This document shows, piece by piece, positions 1 through 8,476 of a stretch of DNA of 64,000 bases (position 1 is the first letter of the stretch; each line of letters begins with the position of its first letter). The notes under the pieces are model-generated. The model made no database searches, was not told the DNA's origin, and saw only the letters and a program-made list of their open reading frames with translations. This DNA comes from Methyloradius palustris. Its GTDB lineage: Bacteria > Pseudomonadota > Gammaproteobacteria > Burkholderiales > Methylophilaceae. Position numbers and translations under genes: made by a program. The stretch is taken from positions 2,418,001-2,482,000 of the forward strand of contig NZ_AP024110.1 in assembly GCF_019703875.1 (NCBI RefSeq), written 5' to 3'.

Positions 1-200
1 AAAATGAGCATTTAAAACTGGGGAATCTCCACAAATACTTTGGCCTTGACTTAAGCCACTTGCATCAACGATACTCACTGCTGTCTAACGGCAGAGGTTT
101 CTTTGGAAATCGTTTTCGCATGGGCAGCTCTAACTGCTCATGCGACCCCACCCTCTTCAAACCAACATTACTATTGGTCAGAAGTCTTTTCCTTACATGT
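1..200. other. Left edge, no gene recognised
   Basis: No convincing coding sequence is seen in the first 200 bases. The only structure is an 11-bp stem with one G-T pair at 117-127 and 134-144, with a 6-base loop. It lies past the stop of the minus-strand antitoxin-peptidase gene and has no clear T-run, so it is only a weak candidate terminator. Nothing here identifies the upstream neighbour. Confidence 0.4.
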
Positions 201-1427
201 TCAAGATGTAAGTTGATCTAAAAAATTACTTTTAACCTCCGCGCCGGTAATATTAGTTAAAAGCCTCCAATTTGAGGTTTCATGCCTTAGCTTACCGGCC
301 ACAATTGCTGGGTGAATTCTAAGTTGACTAGCCAAAGCTACTGCATCAGCAAGAGTATGGGATGTTCTAACCTGAGAGGTATGCCATATAGCGGCAGGAA
401 TCAAAGCTTCACGCGCTCCAGCATCTGCCTCCTCTTCTTCTTTACTATTTCTGGTTTTGTCTTCCAAGTTATCAGCTATAAATATATGACTTGTACCCAA
501 GTGCATTCGGATGTGCTGCAATTCATGTAAAAGAGCAAACCAAAAATTATCGATGCGATCGTGTCTTAAAGTTAAGGCGACAATGGGTCTTCCTTCATCA
601 AGCATTGCAGCGCCATCTAAATATGTTTTCTTAAAATGAGGCTCAATTACAAGAGCAATACCACTGTCTCTTAGATGACCCTGAGCTAATTTAGGACCTG
701 TGTCGAAACGTGACAACTTCACCAAGTCCCTCATCCAGTCTTCATTGATAATATCTTTCTCGAATTTCTGTTTAATAGACATATTTCGAGCTTTTTTCAG
801 CACACAAATACGCCAGGCAATTAAAGCGTACTCATTCATTTCTCTAGAACCGCTCTGGTACAACGGAGCACGAAGAAGAGCTGGTGACTGATTCGTTGTC
901 CAAATTCCCCTCATGAATTTTGTGACGACCTCTTCTGCGTAATCCTTTAAATTCTTAACATTGATATCAAAATCGGAAAAGCAACCTCTATCAAACATTT
1001 CAGTTAGAGGAAACTTACTAAAATTGTATTGGGGTGCTTCTACATCGAAGCCTTCCTCTCCCGAAGCTGAAATCAAGATTTCTGCAGGAATACCCAAGCC
1101 TTTATGCAGCGCACGTATCATCGCAAGACTCAGAGGACGCTTACGAGATAAAACCTCAGACACTTTTGAAATAGAGCCGATAAGGGGCACTAAATCTTTT
1201 GTGCTAAGTTTTTGTTGATCAAGCCGAAACAATATTGCTTCAATAGGATCGGGAATGACTGGGGCAACCTTATCAGCTTCATATGCTTCAATAACTAATG
1301 CAAGAAGTTCAAGCTCAGCTTCTTCGTCCGAACCTGCAGCAAAGTCCGTACTCATCAAATCAGATAGACGAGACAGAGCCGCATCGTAATCACGCTGCTT
1401 CTTGATGACCCGTACTGATTGTTTCAT
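201..1427 (-). CDS. HigA-like antitoxin fused to ImmA/IrrE metallopeptidase
   Basis: This 408-residue protein probably neutralises the toxin encoded just upstream and may represses their shared promoter. Residues about 60-120 look like an Xre/HigA helix-turn-helix (QQKLSTKDLV, then SKVSEVLSRKRPLS). The C-terminal half resembles COG2856 ImmA/IrrE peptidases and has an intact zinc motif HELQH at residues 301-305. ImmA-type proteases are known to cleave repressors, and IrrE/PprI acts in stress response. A good ribosome site (AAGGAGAT) precedes the ATG. The toxin gene ends 14 bases upstream. The joining of antitoxin and peptidase in one chain suggests that the antitoxin may have its own proteolytic control, which is inference. 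Family assignment is firm for the peptidase and good for the antitoxin part. Confidence 0.82.
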   Translation of the reverse strand: MKQSVRVIKKQRDYDAALSRLSDLMSTDFAAGSDEEAELELLALVIEAYEADKVAPVIPDPIEAILFRLDQQKLSTKDLVPLIGSISKVSEVLSRKRPLSLAMIRALHKGLGIPAEILISASGEEGFDVEAPQYNFSKFPLTEMFDRGCFSDFDINVKNLKDYAEEVVTKFMRGIWTTNQSPALLRAPLYQSGSREMNEYALIAWRICVLKKARNMSIKQKFEKDIINEDWMRDLVKLSRFDTGPKLAQGHLRDSGIALVIEPHFKKTYLDGAAMLDEGRPIVALTLRHDRIDNFWFALLHELQHIRMHLGTSHIFIADNLEDKTRNSKEEEEADAGAREALIPAAIWHTSQVRTSHTLADAVALASQLRIHPAIVAGKLRHETSNWRLLTNITGAEVKSNFLDQLTS

Positions 1428-1441
1428 ATGATCTCCTTAAA

Positions 1442-1732
1442 TTACTCAGTGAAAGTTTGTTTACTATATTCAGCATGCGTTCCAATCCATTCGATAAGAA
1501 CCAGCCCGTTTTGATACTTAACCTTAACGACCAAACGATATGAATTACCCTTAATATTGAAGATAATTCGATTGTCAGATAAAAAACTTGCGGTAGCGTA
1601 GCGAGATTTAATATCCTGCGGCTCTATCCAATTAGAACGCTCTATATCATCGCGCCAAGCATCCAGAGGTCCTCTAGCATCTGCATGCTTCTTTTTAAAA
1701 TTATCTAGCTTTAATAGACCTATTAGCTGCAT
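1442..1732 (-). CDS. higB: HigB-type mRNA interferase toxin
   Basis: This is a small basic toxin of about 96 residues in the HigB family (RelE superfamily, PF09907 type), which cleaves mRNA at the ribosome. The family pattern is visible: DAWRDDIERSNW near the N-terminus, the core FNIKGNSYRLVVKV, and the C-terminal GTHAEYSK. The ATG at 1732 is preferred over an in-frame TTG at 1738 because it aligns with the family start. It is the first gene of a two-gene operon with the antitoxin-peptidase gene downstream. This toxin-first order is typical of HigBA. Expression is probably autoregulated through the palindrome in its promoter. The cluster is AT-rich compared with the rpoD region, which suggests acquisition by transfer. 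Confidence 0.85.
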   Translation of the reverse strand: MQLIGLLKLDNFKKKHADARGPLDAWRDDIERSNWIEPQDIKSRYATASFLSDNRIIFNIKGNSYRLVVKVKYQNGLVLIEWIGTHAEYSKQTFTE

Positions 1733-1764
1733 GCTCAACTACTTTAGTTCCCAATTTTTATAAT

Positions 1765-1794
1765 ATTATACTTTCCCATTTTGGGAAATGTCAA
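1765..1794 (-). promoter_or_regulatory. higBA promoter with operator palindrome in the spacer
   Basis: On the minus strand a perfect -35 TTGACA (1789-1794) and a perfect -10 TATAAT (1765-1770) are separated by 18 bp. Almost the whole spacer (1772-1788) is the palindrome TTTCCCATTTTGGGAAA. A further half-site, TTCCCAA, lies at 1748-1754 downstream of the -10. This is the expected layout for an autorepressed toxin-antitoxin operon, in which HigA or the HigBA complex would block RNA polymerase. Confidence 0.8.
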
Positions 1795-1871
1795 CCAATG
1801 ATAACAACATGCTTTAATCAACGTGTTTTTCTAATCACGCTCAAGCTGAGTCAAATGTGTTTATCTGTGCT

Positions 1872-1925
1872 AGGTAAAAAGAAAGAGGGGTTAGATTTTC
1901 ATCTAACCCCTCTTTCTTTTTACCT
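1872..1925 (-). terminator. Strong terminator after rpoD-tRNA
   Basis: A perfect 25-bp stem (1872-1896 with 1901-1925) has a 4-base loop. It begins 6 bases after the 3' end of the CAU tRNA, so it probably ends the rpoD-tRNA transcript. The stem carries A-rich and T-rich tracts on both arms, so it may also work in the other direction. Confidence 0.85.
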
Positions 1926-1931
1926 GATTTT

Positions 1932-2008
1932 TGGTGGGCCCGGTCGGACTTGAACCGACGACCAAAGGATTATGAGTCCTCTGCTCTAACCAACTGAGCT
2001 ACAGGCCC
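1932..2008 (-). tRNA. tRNA with CAT anticodon, probably tRNA-Ile2
   Basis: A complete 77-base cloverleaf with encoded CCA is read on the minus strand from GGGCCTGTAGC to GCCCACCA. The anticodon loop is CTCATAA, giving anticodon CAT. A CAT tRNA can be elongator Met or, after TilS modifies C34 to lysidine, Ile2. The position next to rpoD matches E. coli ileX near rpoD, so Ile2 is preferred. The 5' end lies only 6 bases after the rpoD stop, so the tRNA is very likely cotranscribed with rpoD and released by RNase P. Confidence 0.9.
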
Positions 2009-2014
2009 GAAAAC

Positions 2015-3928
2015 TTAGTCGTTACCTGTTTCGAGGAAGCTGCGTAAACGCTCAGAACGTGTTGGGTGACGTAATTTACGTAAGGCTTTTGCTTCTATCT
2101 GGCGAATACGCTCACGTGTTACATCAAACTGCTTGCCCACTTCTTCCAGCGTGTGGTCGGTATTCATTTCAATACCGAAACGCATACGCAATACTTTGGC
2201 TTCACGTGCAGTGAGTGATTCCAGCACTTCTTTGGTCGCATCACGCAGGCTGGCGTAAACAGCAGCATCTACTGGTGCCAGCGTGGTCATGTCTTCAATG
2301 AAGTCGCCCAAATGTGAATCGTCGTCATCACCAATCGGTGTTTCCATCGAGATTGGTTCTTTGGAGATTTTCAGGATTTTACGGATTTTATCTTCCGGCA
2401 TTTCCATCTTCTCAGCCAACGTCGCTGGATCAGGCTCAAGACCTGTCTCTTGCAGAATCTGGCGGCTGATACGGTTCATCTTGTTGATGGTTTCAATCAT
2501 GTGCACAGGGATACGAATCGTGCGTGCTTGGTCAGCAATCGAACGGGTAATCGCCTGGCGAATCCACCATGTTGCGTAGGTTGAGAACTTGTAACCACGG
2601 CGGTATTCAAATTTATCTACAGCCTTCATCAAGCCGATGTTGCCTTCTTGAATCAGATCCAGGAACTGCAGGCCACGGTTGGTGTACTTTTTAGCAATCG
2701 AAATCACCAGACGCAAGTTGGCTTCGATCATTTCACGCTTGGCACGACGGGCACGGGCTTCGCCAGTGGTCATCTGCTTGTTGATGTCTTTAAGCTCTTT
2801 GATCGGGATACCAACACGTGCTTGCAGATCAAGCAGGCGTTGCTGCTGGTCAACGATAGAGTGTTTGAAACGCTCCAAGCGCTCAACATAAGGCTTGGTT
2901 AGCGCAAGTTCACCGGCCAACCACTCAACATTGGTTTCGTTACCTGGGAATACTTTGATGAAATGGGCGCGCGGCATGCCTGATTTATCAACACAGAATT
3001 CCATGATTTTGCGTTCATGGCCGCGGACTTCTTCAACCATGCCACGGACTTGATCACAGAGGGCTTCTACTTGTTTGGCTGAGAAGCGGAATGCGGTCAG
3101 CTCATCCAAAATCAGGGCTTGCAGCTTTTGATATTCTTTGTCTTGTGAGCCGCTCTTTTCCAAGATTGCGGTCATCTTTTTGTTGGATTCGCGAATAACA
3201 GCAAAGCGAATCAACACTTCTTCTTTCAAGCGAGCTAAAGCTTCAGCTGAGATGGCAGCGGCTTTTGCGCCGTCATCATCTTCTTCATCTTCTTCGTCTT
3301 CTGGTTCGATCTCTTCTTCACTGGCGGCTTCTGCGGCAATGGCATCATCAATGCCAACATCGCTATCAATCAGGCCATCAACCAAGTCATCAACACTGAG
3401 TTCGTCTTTTTCTACGCGATCAACCATCGCCAACAATTCGGCAATGGTTGTTGGGCAAGCGGCAATCGCTTGCACCATGTGCTTGAGGCCATCTTCAATA
3501 CGCTTGGCGATCTCGATTTCGCCTTCGCGGGTGAGCAGGTCAACCGTGCCCATTTCACGCATATACATACGCACTGGGTCAGTCGTACGGCCAAATTCAG
3601 AGTCAACTGTTGAAAGCGCTTGTTCGGCTTCTTCAACTGCATCTTCATCCGCTACTGGAGCAGGTGCATCAGACATCAGCAACACTTCAGCATCAGGCGC
3701 TTCTTCATACACCTGGATACCCATGTCGTTGATCATGCCGATAATGCCGTCAATCTGCTCAGAATCCTGAACATCGTCGGGCAAGTGATCATTGATTTCG
3801 GCGTAGGTTAAGTAGCCGCGTTCCTTACCAAGGATAATCAGCGTTTTTAAGCGCGTGCGGCGTGCATCTGCATCGCTTACCTGCACTTGGTTATCGTTGG
3901 TGTTTTCGTTTTGTTGCTCTTTAGCCAT
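2015..3928 (-). CDS. rpoD: RNA polymerase primary sigma factor RpoD
   Basis: This is the housekeeping sigma-70, which directs RNA polymerase to most promoters. At 637 residues it has the usual length. Region 1.1 is at about 20-80 and region 1.2 at about 115-150 (DPVRMYMREMG). A highly acidic stretch lies at 204-220 in the non-conserved region. Regions 2.3-2.4 are at about 446-465 with YATWWIRQAITR. Region 4.2 is at about 593-620 with the helix-turn-helix VTRERIRQIEAKALRKLR. It is the last protein gene of the rpsU-yqeY-dnaG-rpoD macromolecular synthesis operon, about 90 bases after dnaG, and is followed at once by a tRNA. Confidence 0.98.
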   Translation of the reverse strand: MAKEQQNENTNDNQVQVSDADARRTRLKTLIILGKERGYLTYAEINDHLPDDVQDSEQIDGIIGMINDMGIQVYEEAPDAEVLLMSDAPAPVADEDAVEEAEQALSTVDSEFGRTTDPVRMYMREMGTVDLLTREGEIEIAKRIEDGLKHMVQAIAACPTTIAELLAMVDRVEKDELSVDDLVDGLIDSDVGIDDAIAAEAASEEEIEPEDEEDEEDDDGAKAAAISAEALARLKEEVLIRFAVIRESNKKMTAILEKSGSQDKEYQKLQALILDELTAFRFSAKQVEALCDQVRGMVEEVRGHERKIMEFCVDKSGMPRAHFIKVFPGNETNVEWLAGELALTKPYVERLERFKHSIVDQQQRLLDLQARVGIPIKELKDINKQMTTGEARARRAKREMIEANLRLVISIAKKYTNRGLQFLDLIQEGNIGLMKAVDKFEYRRGYKFSTYATWWIRQAITRSIADQARTIRIPVHMIETINKMNRISRQILQETGLEPDPATLAEKMEMPEDKIRKILKISKEPISMETPIGDDDDSHLGDFIEDMTTLAPVDAAVYASLRDATKEVLESLTAREAKVLRMRFGIEMNTDHTLEEVGKQFDVTRERIRQIEAKALRKLRHPTRSERLRSFLETGND

Positions 3929-4021
3929 GCCTAGACCTCAAATTCTTTTTACCCAAATGATTTTTACGCTGAAAAACCAGTGCGGGTTCGGAAAAACCCT
4001 AGATTATACCTGAATTTACAT

Positions 4022-5776
4022 TCACTTTTTAGCAAAACCGCTCATGGATTTCAATAACGCTCTCTCTTGCTCGGTTAATTCGCTCAAACTCTTTTCTTTA
4101 ACGGTATCCAGTAGTTTGGATTGATCACGTTGCGTATAAGTTTCTATTAGATGCTTGCGCGCACCGTTGAATTCAAGAGCAAAATCCAGACTTTCATCTA
4201 ATAAATGCAATTCACGCTCTATCTCACGCATGAGCCGTCCATCTATCTCACCGTCTAACTGCCTCAATAGCGATGCCGCATGCGCATTTGGGTAAGCCAG
4301 TGCCGCCTTAATCGCCGCAACCACCAGCAAATCATCTTCCGCATTGCCTTGCACCCAATCAAGATCAGCGGCGCTCGCCAAAGCTGGTTGCATTAACAAC
4401 ATCAACACAAACCTGCGCTGCAACGAAATCGTGGTGCGCGATTGTCGTGGCATCGCTCTAGCGGGGCGCTGGTTTAAATCAGGTAACTTGATCATGCCGC
4501 GCATTTCATCCAGCGAAACACCTGCTAACTCCGCCACTCGTTTACGCAATAATAATGCCAAGCGGGGCGCCTGAATCTGCTTGAGTATCGGTTCGGCCTC
4601 ATTGAGAAACTGCACCTTGTCTTCTTGCGATTGCAGTTTATTCTCGGCGCTCAGGTATTGAATGATGTATTGGGACAACGGCAACGCCGTTTTCATCGCA
4701 GCCTCAAAGGCCTCTTTACCGAACTCGCGCACGTAGCTATCAGGGTCATGTTCGCTTGGCAAAAATAGAAAGTTAAGACGCAACCCATCAGTCAATGCTG
4801 GCAAGGCATTCATGGCTGCGCGCCAGGCCGCCTTTTTACCAGCGTTATCGCCATCAAAACAGAATACGATTTCATCGGTCTGCCGCATCAATTTGGTGAT
4901 GTGTTGTGGCGTAGTTGCCGTGCCTAGTGCAGCGACAGCGTATTCAATGCCATATTGTGCAAGCGCCACCACATCCATATAGCCTTCAACCACCAAGGCA
5001 CGGCCAGCATCACGAATCGCACGGCGAGCCAAAAACAAACCGTATAACTCATTTCCCTTTTGGAACAATGGGGTTTCTGGGGAATTCAGGTATTTTGGGC
5101 CATCTTGCTCGGTACCAGAAGTGAGCACACGCCCACCAAAACCGATCACCTGGCCTTTTTGGTCATGGATAGGAAACATGATGCGATCACGAAAACGATC
5201 GTAACGACGGCCTTGTTCATTCTCTATCACCAGGCCAGCGGTTTTTAGCAGGTCAGACTGGTAGTCACTGAATATATCAGCCAGATTTTGCCAGCCAGTT
5301 GGCGCATAACCCATTTGAAAACGTGCGGCGATTTGCCCGCTCAAACCACGGCTTTTCAGATACTCAATCGCCTGTGGCGCACTCTTTAATTGTGTACGGT
5401 AATACTGGCTCGCCTGCAACATGGCATCTTGCATGTCAGGCATTGCCTTTTTAAAGGCCTGGTCAGCCTGGCTGGTATCACGGGTTTCTTGCGGCACAAT
5501 CATGCCGACCATTTTGGCAATGTCGTGTATCGCTTCTACAAAGCTCAAGCCTTGGTGTTCCATCAAAAAGCTGATGGCTGTGCCATGGGCTCCGCAACCA
5601 AAACAATGGTAAAACTGCTTGGTGGGGCTGACGGTAAAAGATGGAGATTTCTCGTTATGGAACGGGCAGCAGGCCATGTAGTTAGCGCCCGCTTTTTTCA
5701 GCGGTACGCTGCGGTCAACCACGTTGACGATATCAACGCGACTGAGCAACTCTTGGATAAACGATTCAGGAATCAT
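4022..5776 (-). CDS. dnaG: DNA primase
   Basis: The primase makes RNA primers at the replication fork and works with DnaB helicase. The N-terminal CHC2 zinc finger uses Cys37, His40, Cys58 and Cys61. The Toprim catalytic core follows, with EGYMD at 264-268 and the metal-binding FDGDNAG at 307-313. The C-terminal third is the helicase-interaction region. The length of 584 residues is normal. It sits between yqeY and rpoD, and a small intrinsic terminator lies just upstream, so some transcription probably stops before dnaG, as is common in this operon to keep primase low. Confidence 0.98.
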   Translation of the reverse strand: MIPESFIQELLSRVDIVNVVDRSVPLKKAGANYMACCPFHNEKSPSFTVSPTKQFYHCFGCGAHGTAISFLMEHQGLSFVEAIHDIAKMVGMIVPQETRDTSQADQAFKKAMPDMQDAMLQASQYYRTQLKSAPQAIEYLKSRGLSGQIAARFQMGYAPTGWQNLADIFSDYQSDLLKTAGLVIENEQGRRYDRFRDRIMFPIHDQKGQVIGFGGRVLTSGTEQDGPKYLNSPETPLFQKGNELYGLFLARRAIRDAGRALVVEGYMDVVALAQYGIEYAVAALGTATTPQHITKLMRQTDEIVFCFDGDNAGKKAAWRAAMNALPALTDGLRLNFLFLPSEHDPDSYVREFGKEAFEAAMKTALPLSQYIIQYLSAENKLQSQEDKVQFLNEAEPILKQIQAPRLALLLRKRVAELAGVSLDEMRGMIKLPDLNQRPARAMPRQSRTTISLQRRFVLMLLMQPALASAADLDWVQGNAEDDLLVVAAIKAALAYPNAHAASLLRQLDGEIDGRLMREIERELHLLDESLDFALEFNGARKHLIETYTQRDQSKLLDTVKEKSLSELTEQERALLKSMSGFAKK

Positions 5777-5803
5777 GGCACTAAAGATAATAGCCTAAAA
5801 ATA

Positions 5804-5830
5804 AAAAAAGGAGCTTATAGCTCCTTTTTT
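5804..5830 (-). terminator. Intercistronic terminator between yqeY and dnaG
   Basis: The minus-strand stem GGAGCT/AGCTCC has a 3-base loop and is flanked by A6 and T7 tracts (stem core 5810-5815 and 5819-5824). It lies about 50 bases downstream of yqeY and 28 bases upstream of the dnaG start. Partial termination here would separate abundant rpsU mRNA from dnaG, as known in the E. coli rpsU-dnaG-rpoD operon. Confidence 0.75.
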
Positions 5831-5881
5831 CGTATTTCGTTTTGCTGAATTTTGTATTGCAGAACTTAATAGTCTGGCGAC

Positions 5882-6325
5882 TTAACCAAGCTTGGCTTTA
5901 ATCAGCCCAGATATCTGCCCCATGTCAGCACGCCCAATCACTTGCGGCTTAACGGCTGCCATCACCTTGCTCATATCCTTAATGCCAGCTGCAGAAGTGT
6001 CTGTGATTGCTTTAGCGATAATCGCATCCACCTCATCTGCAGTCAGCGCTTGCGGCAAGTATTCCTGCAACACACTTACCTCAAACTTTTCTACGTCAGC
6101 CAGATCATGACGATTAGCTGCTTCGTATTGCGAGATGGAGTCACGACGTTGTTTCAGCATCTTTTCGATGGCTGCGATGACTTGTGTGTCATCCAACTCA
6201 ATGCGCTCATCCACTTCACGCTGCTTGATAGCAGCCAGTAACAACCTGATTGCCCCTAAGCGCGCAGCTTCTTTCGCGCGCATGGCGGCTTTCATGTCCA
6301 CGCTGATGCGAGCCCTCAACAACAT
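5882..6325 (-). CDS. GatB/YqeY domain protein
   Basis: This 147-residue protein belongs to the YqeY family, which resembles the C-terminal tRNA-binding domain of the GatB amidotransferase subunit. A role in tRNA-dependent amidation has been proposed for the family, but its function is not established. The family pattern is clear: DMKAAMRAKEAARLGAIRLL at the N-terminus, KQRRDSISQYEAANR in the middle, and GRADMGQISGLIKAKL at the end. It lies between rpsU (13 bases upstream) and dnaG, a placement often seen in proteobacteria. Confidence 0.93.
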   Translation of the reverse strand: MLLRARISVDMKAAMRAKEAARLGAIRLLLAAIKQREVDERIELDDTQVIAAIEKMLKQRRDSISQYEAANRHDLADVEKFEVSVLQEYLPQALTADEVDAIIAKAITDTSAAGIKDMSKVMAAVKPQVIGRADMGQISGLIKAKLG

Positions 6326-6338
6326 GACTAAACCTAGC

Positions 6339-6551
6339 TTAGTAAAGCTTAGGTGCTAGTGTTTGATTGCGGATACGACGATAGTGACGCTTAACAGCAG
6401 CAGCAGCCTTACGCTTGCGCTCCCATGTTGGCTTTTCGTAGAATTCGCGAGCGCGAAGATCTGTCAAAAGGCCTGTTTTTTCGATGATGCGCTTGAAGCG
6501 GCGAAGTGCCACGTCAAATGGTTCGTTCTCTTTTACACGTACGCTAGACAT
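6339..6551 (-). CDS. rpsU: 30S ribosomal protein S21
   Basis: This 70-residue basic protein is ribosomal protein S21, which helps the 30S subunit start translation. The hallmark N-terminus VRVKENEPFDVALRRFKR and the basic C-terminal helix with KPTWERKRKAAAAVKRHYRR are both present. It is the first gene of the rpsU-yqeY-dnaG-rpoD operon, so its promoter must lie in 6552-6795, facing away from tsaD. Confidence 0.97.
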   Translation of the reverse strand: MSSVRVKENEPFDVALRRFKRIIEKTGLLTDLRAREFYEKPTWERKRKAAAAVKRHYRRIRNQTLAPKLY

Positions 6552-6679
6552 TAGTTTTCTATCCTTATAACAATTGCCTTGAGATGATTTCCAAGGTTTA
6601 CAATCAAGTTTAGCAATTGAATTAAATACATTTCACCGCTATCAACCCATGCAATCTAGATTGGAAATCCAAAATTCCA

Positions 6680-6710
6680 TTGGCAGAACGGCGAAAAAGT
6701 TTGCTATTCT
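6680..6710 (+). promoter_or_regulatory. Possible extended -10 promoter for tsaD
   Basis: The + strand has TGCTATTCT (extended -10, 6702-6710) and a -35-like TTGGCA at 6680-6685. The spacing of 19 bp is longer than ideal, but the TG extension may compensate. It lies about 85 bases upstream of the tsaD ATG in the divergent rpsU-tsaD gap. It is a motif match only. Confidence 0.35.
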
Positions 6711-6795
6711 AGCGGGCTGTAGTCATTTTATCAATGATTATGTTGTGTATTTCGCCCTGATCATCACTACTTCATTTTAGGTTTACGCTGATTTC

Positions 6796-7809
6796 ATGTT
6801 AGTACTTGGTATTGAATCCTCTTGCGACGAAACAGGTATCGCCCTTTACGACACAAATAAAGGCCTGCTTGCCCACGCCCTGCACTCACAAATTGAGATG
6901 CACGCAGAATATGGCGGCGTAGTACCAGAACTTGCCTCCCGCGACCATATACGGCGGGCTATTCCGCTTACCCAACACGTGCTTGATGAAGCGGGGCTGA
7001 CTCTTCAAGACATTGACGGCATTGCCTACACCCAAGGCCCTGGACTCTCAGGTGCATTACTTGTAGGCACCAGCATTGCTGAAGCGCTGGCATTTACATT
7101 AAATATCCCCACGATAGGCGTACACCACCTTGAGGGGCATCTATTGGCACCATTGCTGGAAGAAAATCCACCCAGCTTTCCATTCGTCGCTTTACTGGTT
7201 TCTGGCGGCCATACGCAATTGATGCGTGTTGGTGGTATCGGTGATTACGAGCTACTCGGCGACACAATGGATGACGCTGCGGGAGAGGCTTTCGATAAAA
7301 CAGCCAAACTATTGGGTTTATCATACCCAGGTGGCCCTGCGGTTTCAAAGCTGGCAAAGCAAGGCAAGCCAGACCGTTTTAAATTACCCAGACCTATGTT
7401 GAATAGCGGTGATCTCAATTTCAGCTTCAGCGGCCTGAAAACGGCTGTACTGACTTTAGCTAGCAGCAACGATCTGGACGAACAAACCAAGGCCGATATC
7501 GCCTACGAATTCCAGGAAGCCGTCACTGAAGTGCTCACCACCAAATGCATGTCTGCCCTGCGTGAAACGGGGCTGGATAGCCTGATTGTCTCTGGCGGAG
7601 TGGGCGCTAACCAGCAACTACGCGCCAAGCTCAATACCGCTACCAAGCGCAAACTCTGCAAAGTACATTATCCGCGTTTGGAGTTTTGTACAGACAACGG
7701 TGCGATGATTGCTTTCGCTGGCGCCATGCGCATGCAACATGCAAAAGCTGGGGACTATAGTTTTACTGTAAAACCGCGCTGGGATCTAGCAGAACTGCAA
7801 ACACCCTGA
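6796..7809 (+). CDS. tsaD: tRNA N6-adenosine threonylcarbamoyltransferase
   Basis: TsaD (YgjD/Gcp) transfers the threonylcarbamoyl group to A37 of ANN-decoding tRNAs, working with TsaB and TsaE. The family N-terminus MLVLGIESSCDETGIALYD is present. Metal-binding histidines are seen in GVHHLEGHLLAP. The phosphate-binding and late motifs LLVSGGHTQL, GEAFDKTAK, VSGGVGANQQLR and CTDNGAMIA follow in order. The length of 337 residues is normal. It is divergent from rpsU, an arrangement also seen in other proteobacteria including E. coli. Confidence 0.97.
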   Translation: MLVLGIESSCDETGIALYDTNKGLLAHALHSQIEMHAEYGGVVPELASRDHIRRAIPLTQHVLDEAGLTLQDIDGIAYTQGPGLSGALLVGTSIAEALAFTLNIPTIGVHHLEGHLLAPLLEENPPSFPFVALLVSGGHTQLMRVGGIGDYELLGDTMDDAAGEAFDKTAKLLGLSYPGGPAVSKLAKQGKPDRFKLPRPMLNSGDLNFSFSGLKTAVLTLASSNDLDEQTKADIAYEFQEAVTEVLTTKCMSALRETGLDSLIVSGGVGANQQLRAKLNTATKRKLCKVHYPRLEFCTDNGAMIAFAGAMRMQHAKAGDYSFTVKPRWDLAELQTP

Positions 7810-7831
7810 GGTTTGACTAGCACTTCTCAAT

Positions 7832-8434
7832 CTATTGTTTCTTGCCAAAACCCGCCTCAGTACCAGCAATCAATTTCTTGATATTGCTGCGATGCCGCCA
7901 GGTAATCAGCACGGCAATCACTGCAGCAGTAATGGCATAGCCTTTGTACGGCAGCAAAGCCACCGCATGTATGGGCGCCAGCCAAGATGCAACCAATGCA
8001 GCTAATGAAGAATAGCGAGAGATAGCAAATACTGCAGCCCAGGTTAGTAATACAGCTAAACCCAGCCATACTGAGAACGCCAGCAGTATGCCTAGCGCAG
8101 TCGCTACACCTTTACCGCCTTTAAAGCCGTAGTAAATCGGATACAAATGTCCGACAAACACTGCCAGCCCTACAACGCATACCATCCAGGGTGCCCAACC
8201 AAAGTGAGCCTGCAAATCCAGCGCCAATCGAACGGCAACCCAGCCTTTGGCGGCATCTCCAAACAATGTCAGCGCTGCTGCCAGCTTTTTGCCACTTCGT
8301 AGTACATTAGTCGCACCTGGGTTGCCAGAACCCACGGTACGAGGATCAGGCAAGCCAAAAGCATGGCTCATCAATATGCCGAATGAAACCGAACCTAATA
8401 AATAAGCGCCTATTACAAATGCTAACTCTGACAT
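7832..8434 (-). CDS. plsY: Acyl-phosphate glycerol-3-phosphate acyltransferase
   Basis: PlsY is an integral inner-membrane enzyme that acylates position 1 of glycerol-3-phosphate using acyl-phosphate, the first step of phospholipid synthesis. The three conserved cytoplasmic motifs are visible: GSGNPGATNVLR, the glycine-rich GFKGGKGVATALG, and a late region with TWRHRSNIKKLIAGTE. About five hydrophobic segments are present in 200 residues. It is convergent with tsaD and divergent from folB, with about 40 bases to folB. Confidence 0.95.
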   Translation of the reverse strand: MSELAFVIGAYLLGSVSFGILMSHAFGLPDPRTVGSGNPGATNVLRSGKKLAAALTLFGDAAKGWVAVRLALDLQAHFGWAPWMVCVVGLAVFVGHLYPIYYGFKGGKGVATALGILLAFSVWLGLAVLLTWAAVFAISRYSSLAALVASWLAPIHAVALLPYKGYAITAAVIAVLITWRHRSNIKKLIAGTEAGFGKKQ

Positions 8435-8476
8435 CGCGGATGCTCTAAAATAAGATAAAAGGGGATTCTAAACCAT

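Noticed and set aside
1872..2008. CAU tRNA as an integration site for the toxin-antitoxin region
   Set aside because: No direct repeat of the tRNA 3' end was seen in 1-1870 and no integrase is present. The strong terminator between them looks native to the operon.
3138..3770. A 210-codon serine-rich open frame opposite rpoD
   Set aside because: It lies antisense to the acidic and linker regions of rpoD. Its Ser runs come from the complement of Glu/Asp codons.
5390..5848. A 152-codon open frame opposite dnaG
   Set aside because: It is fully antisense to the zinc finger part of dnaG and resembles no family.
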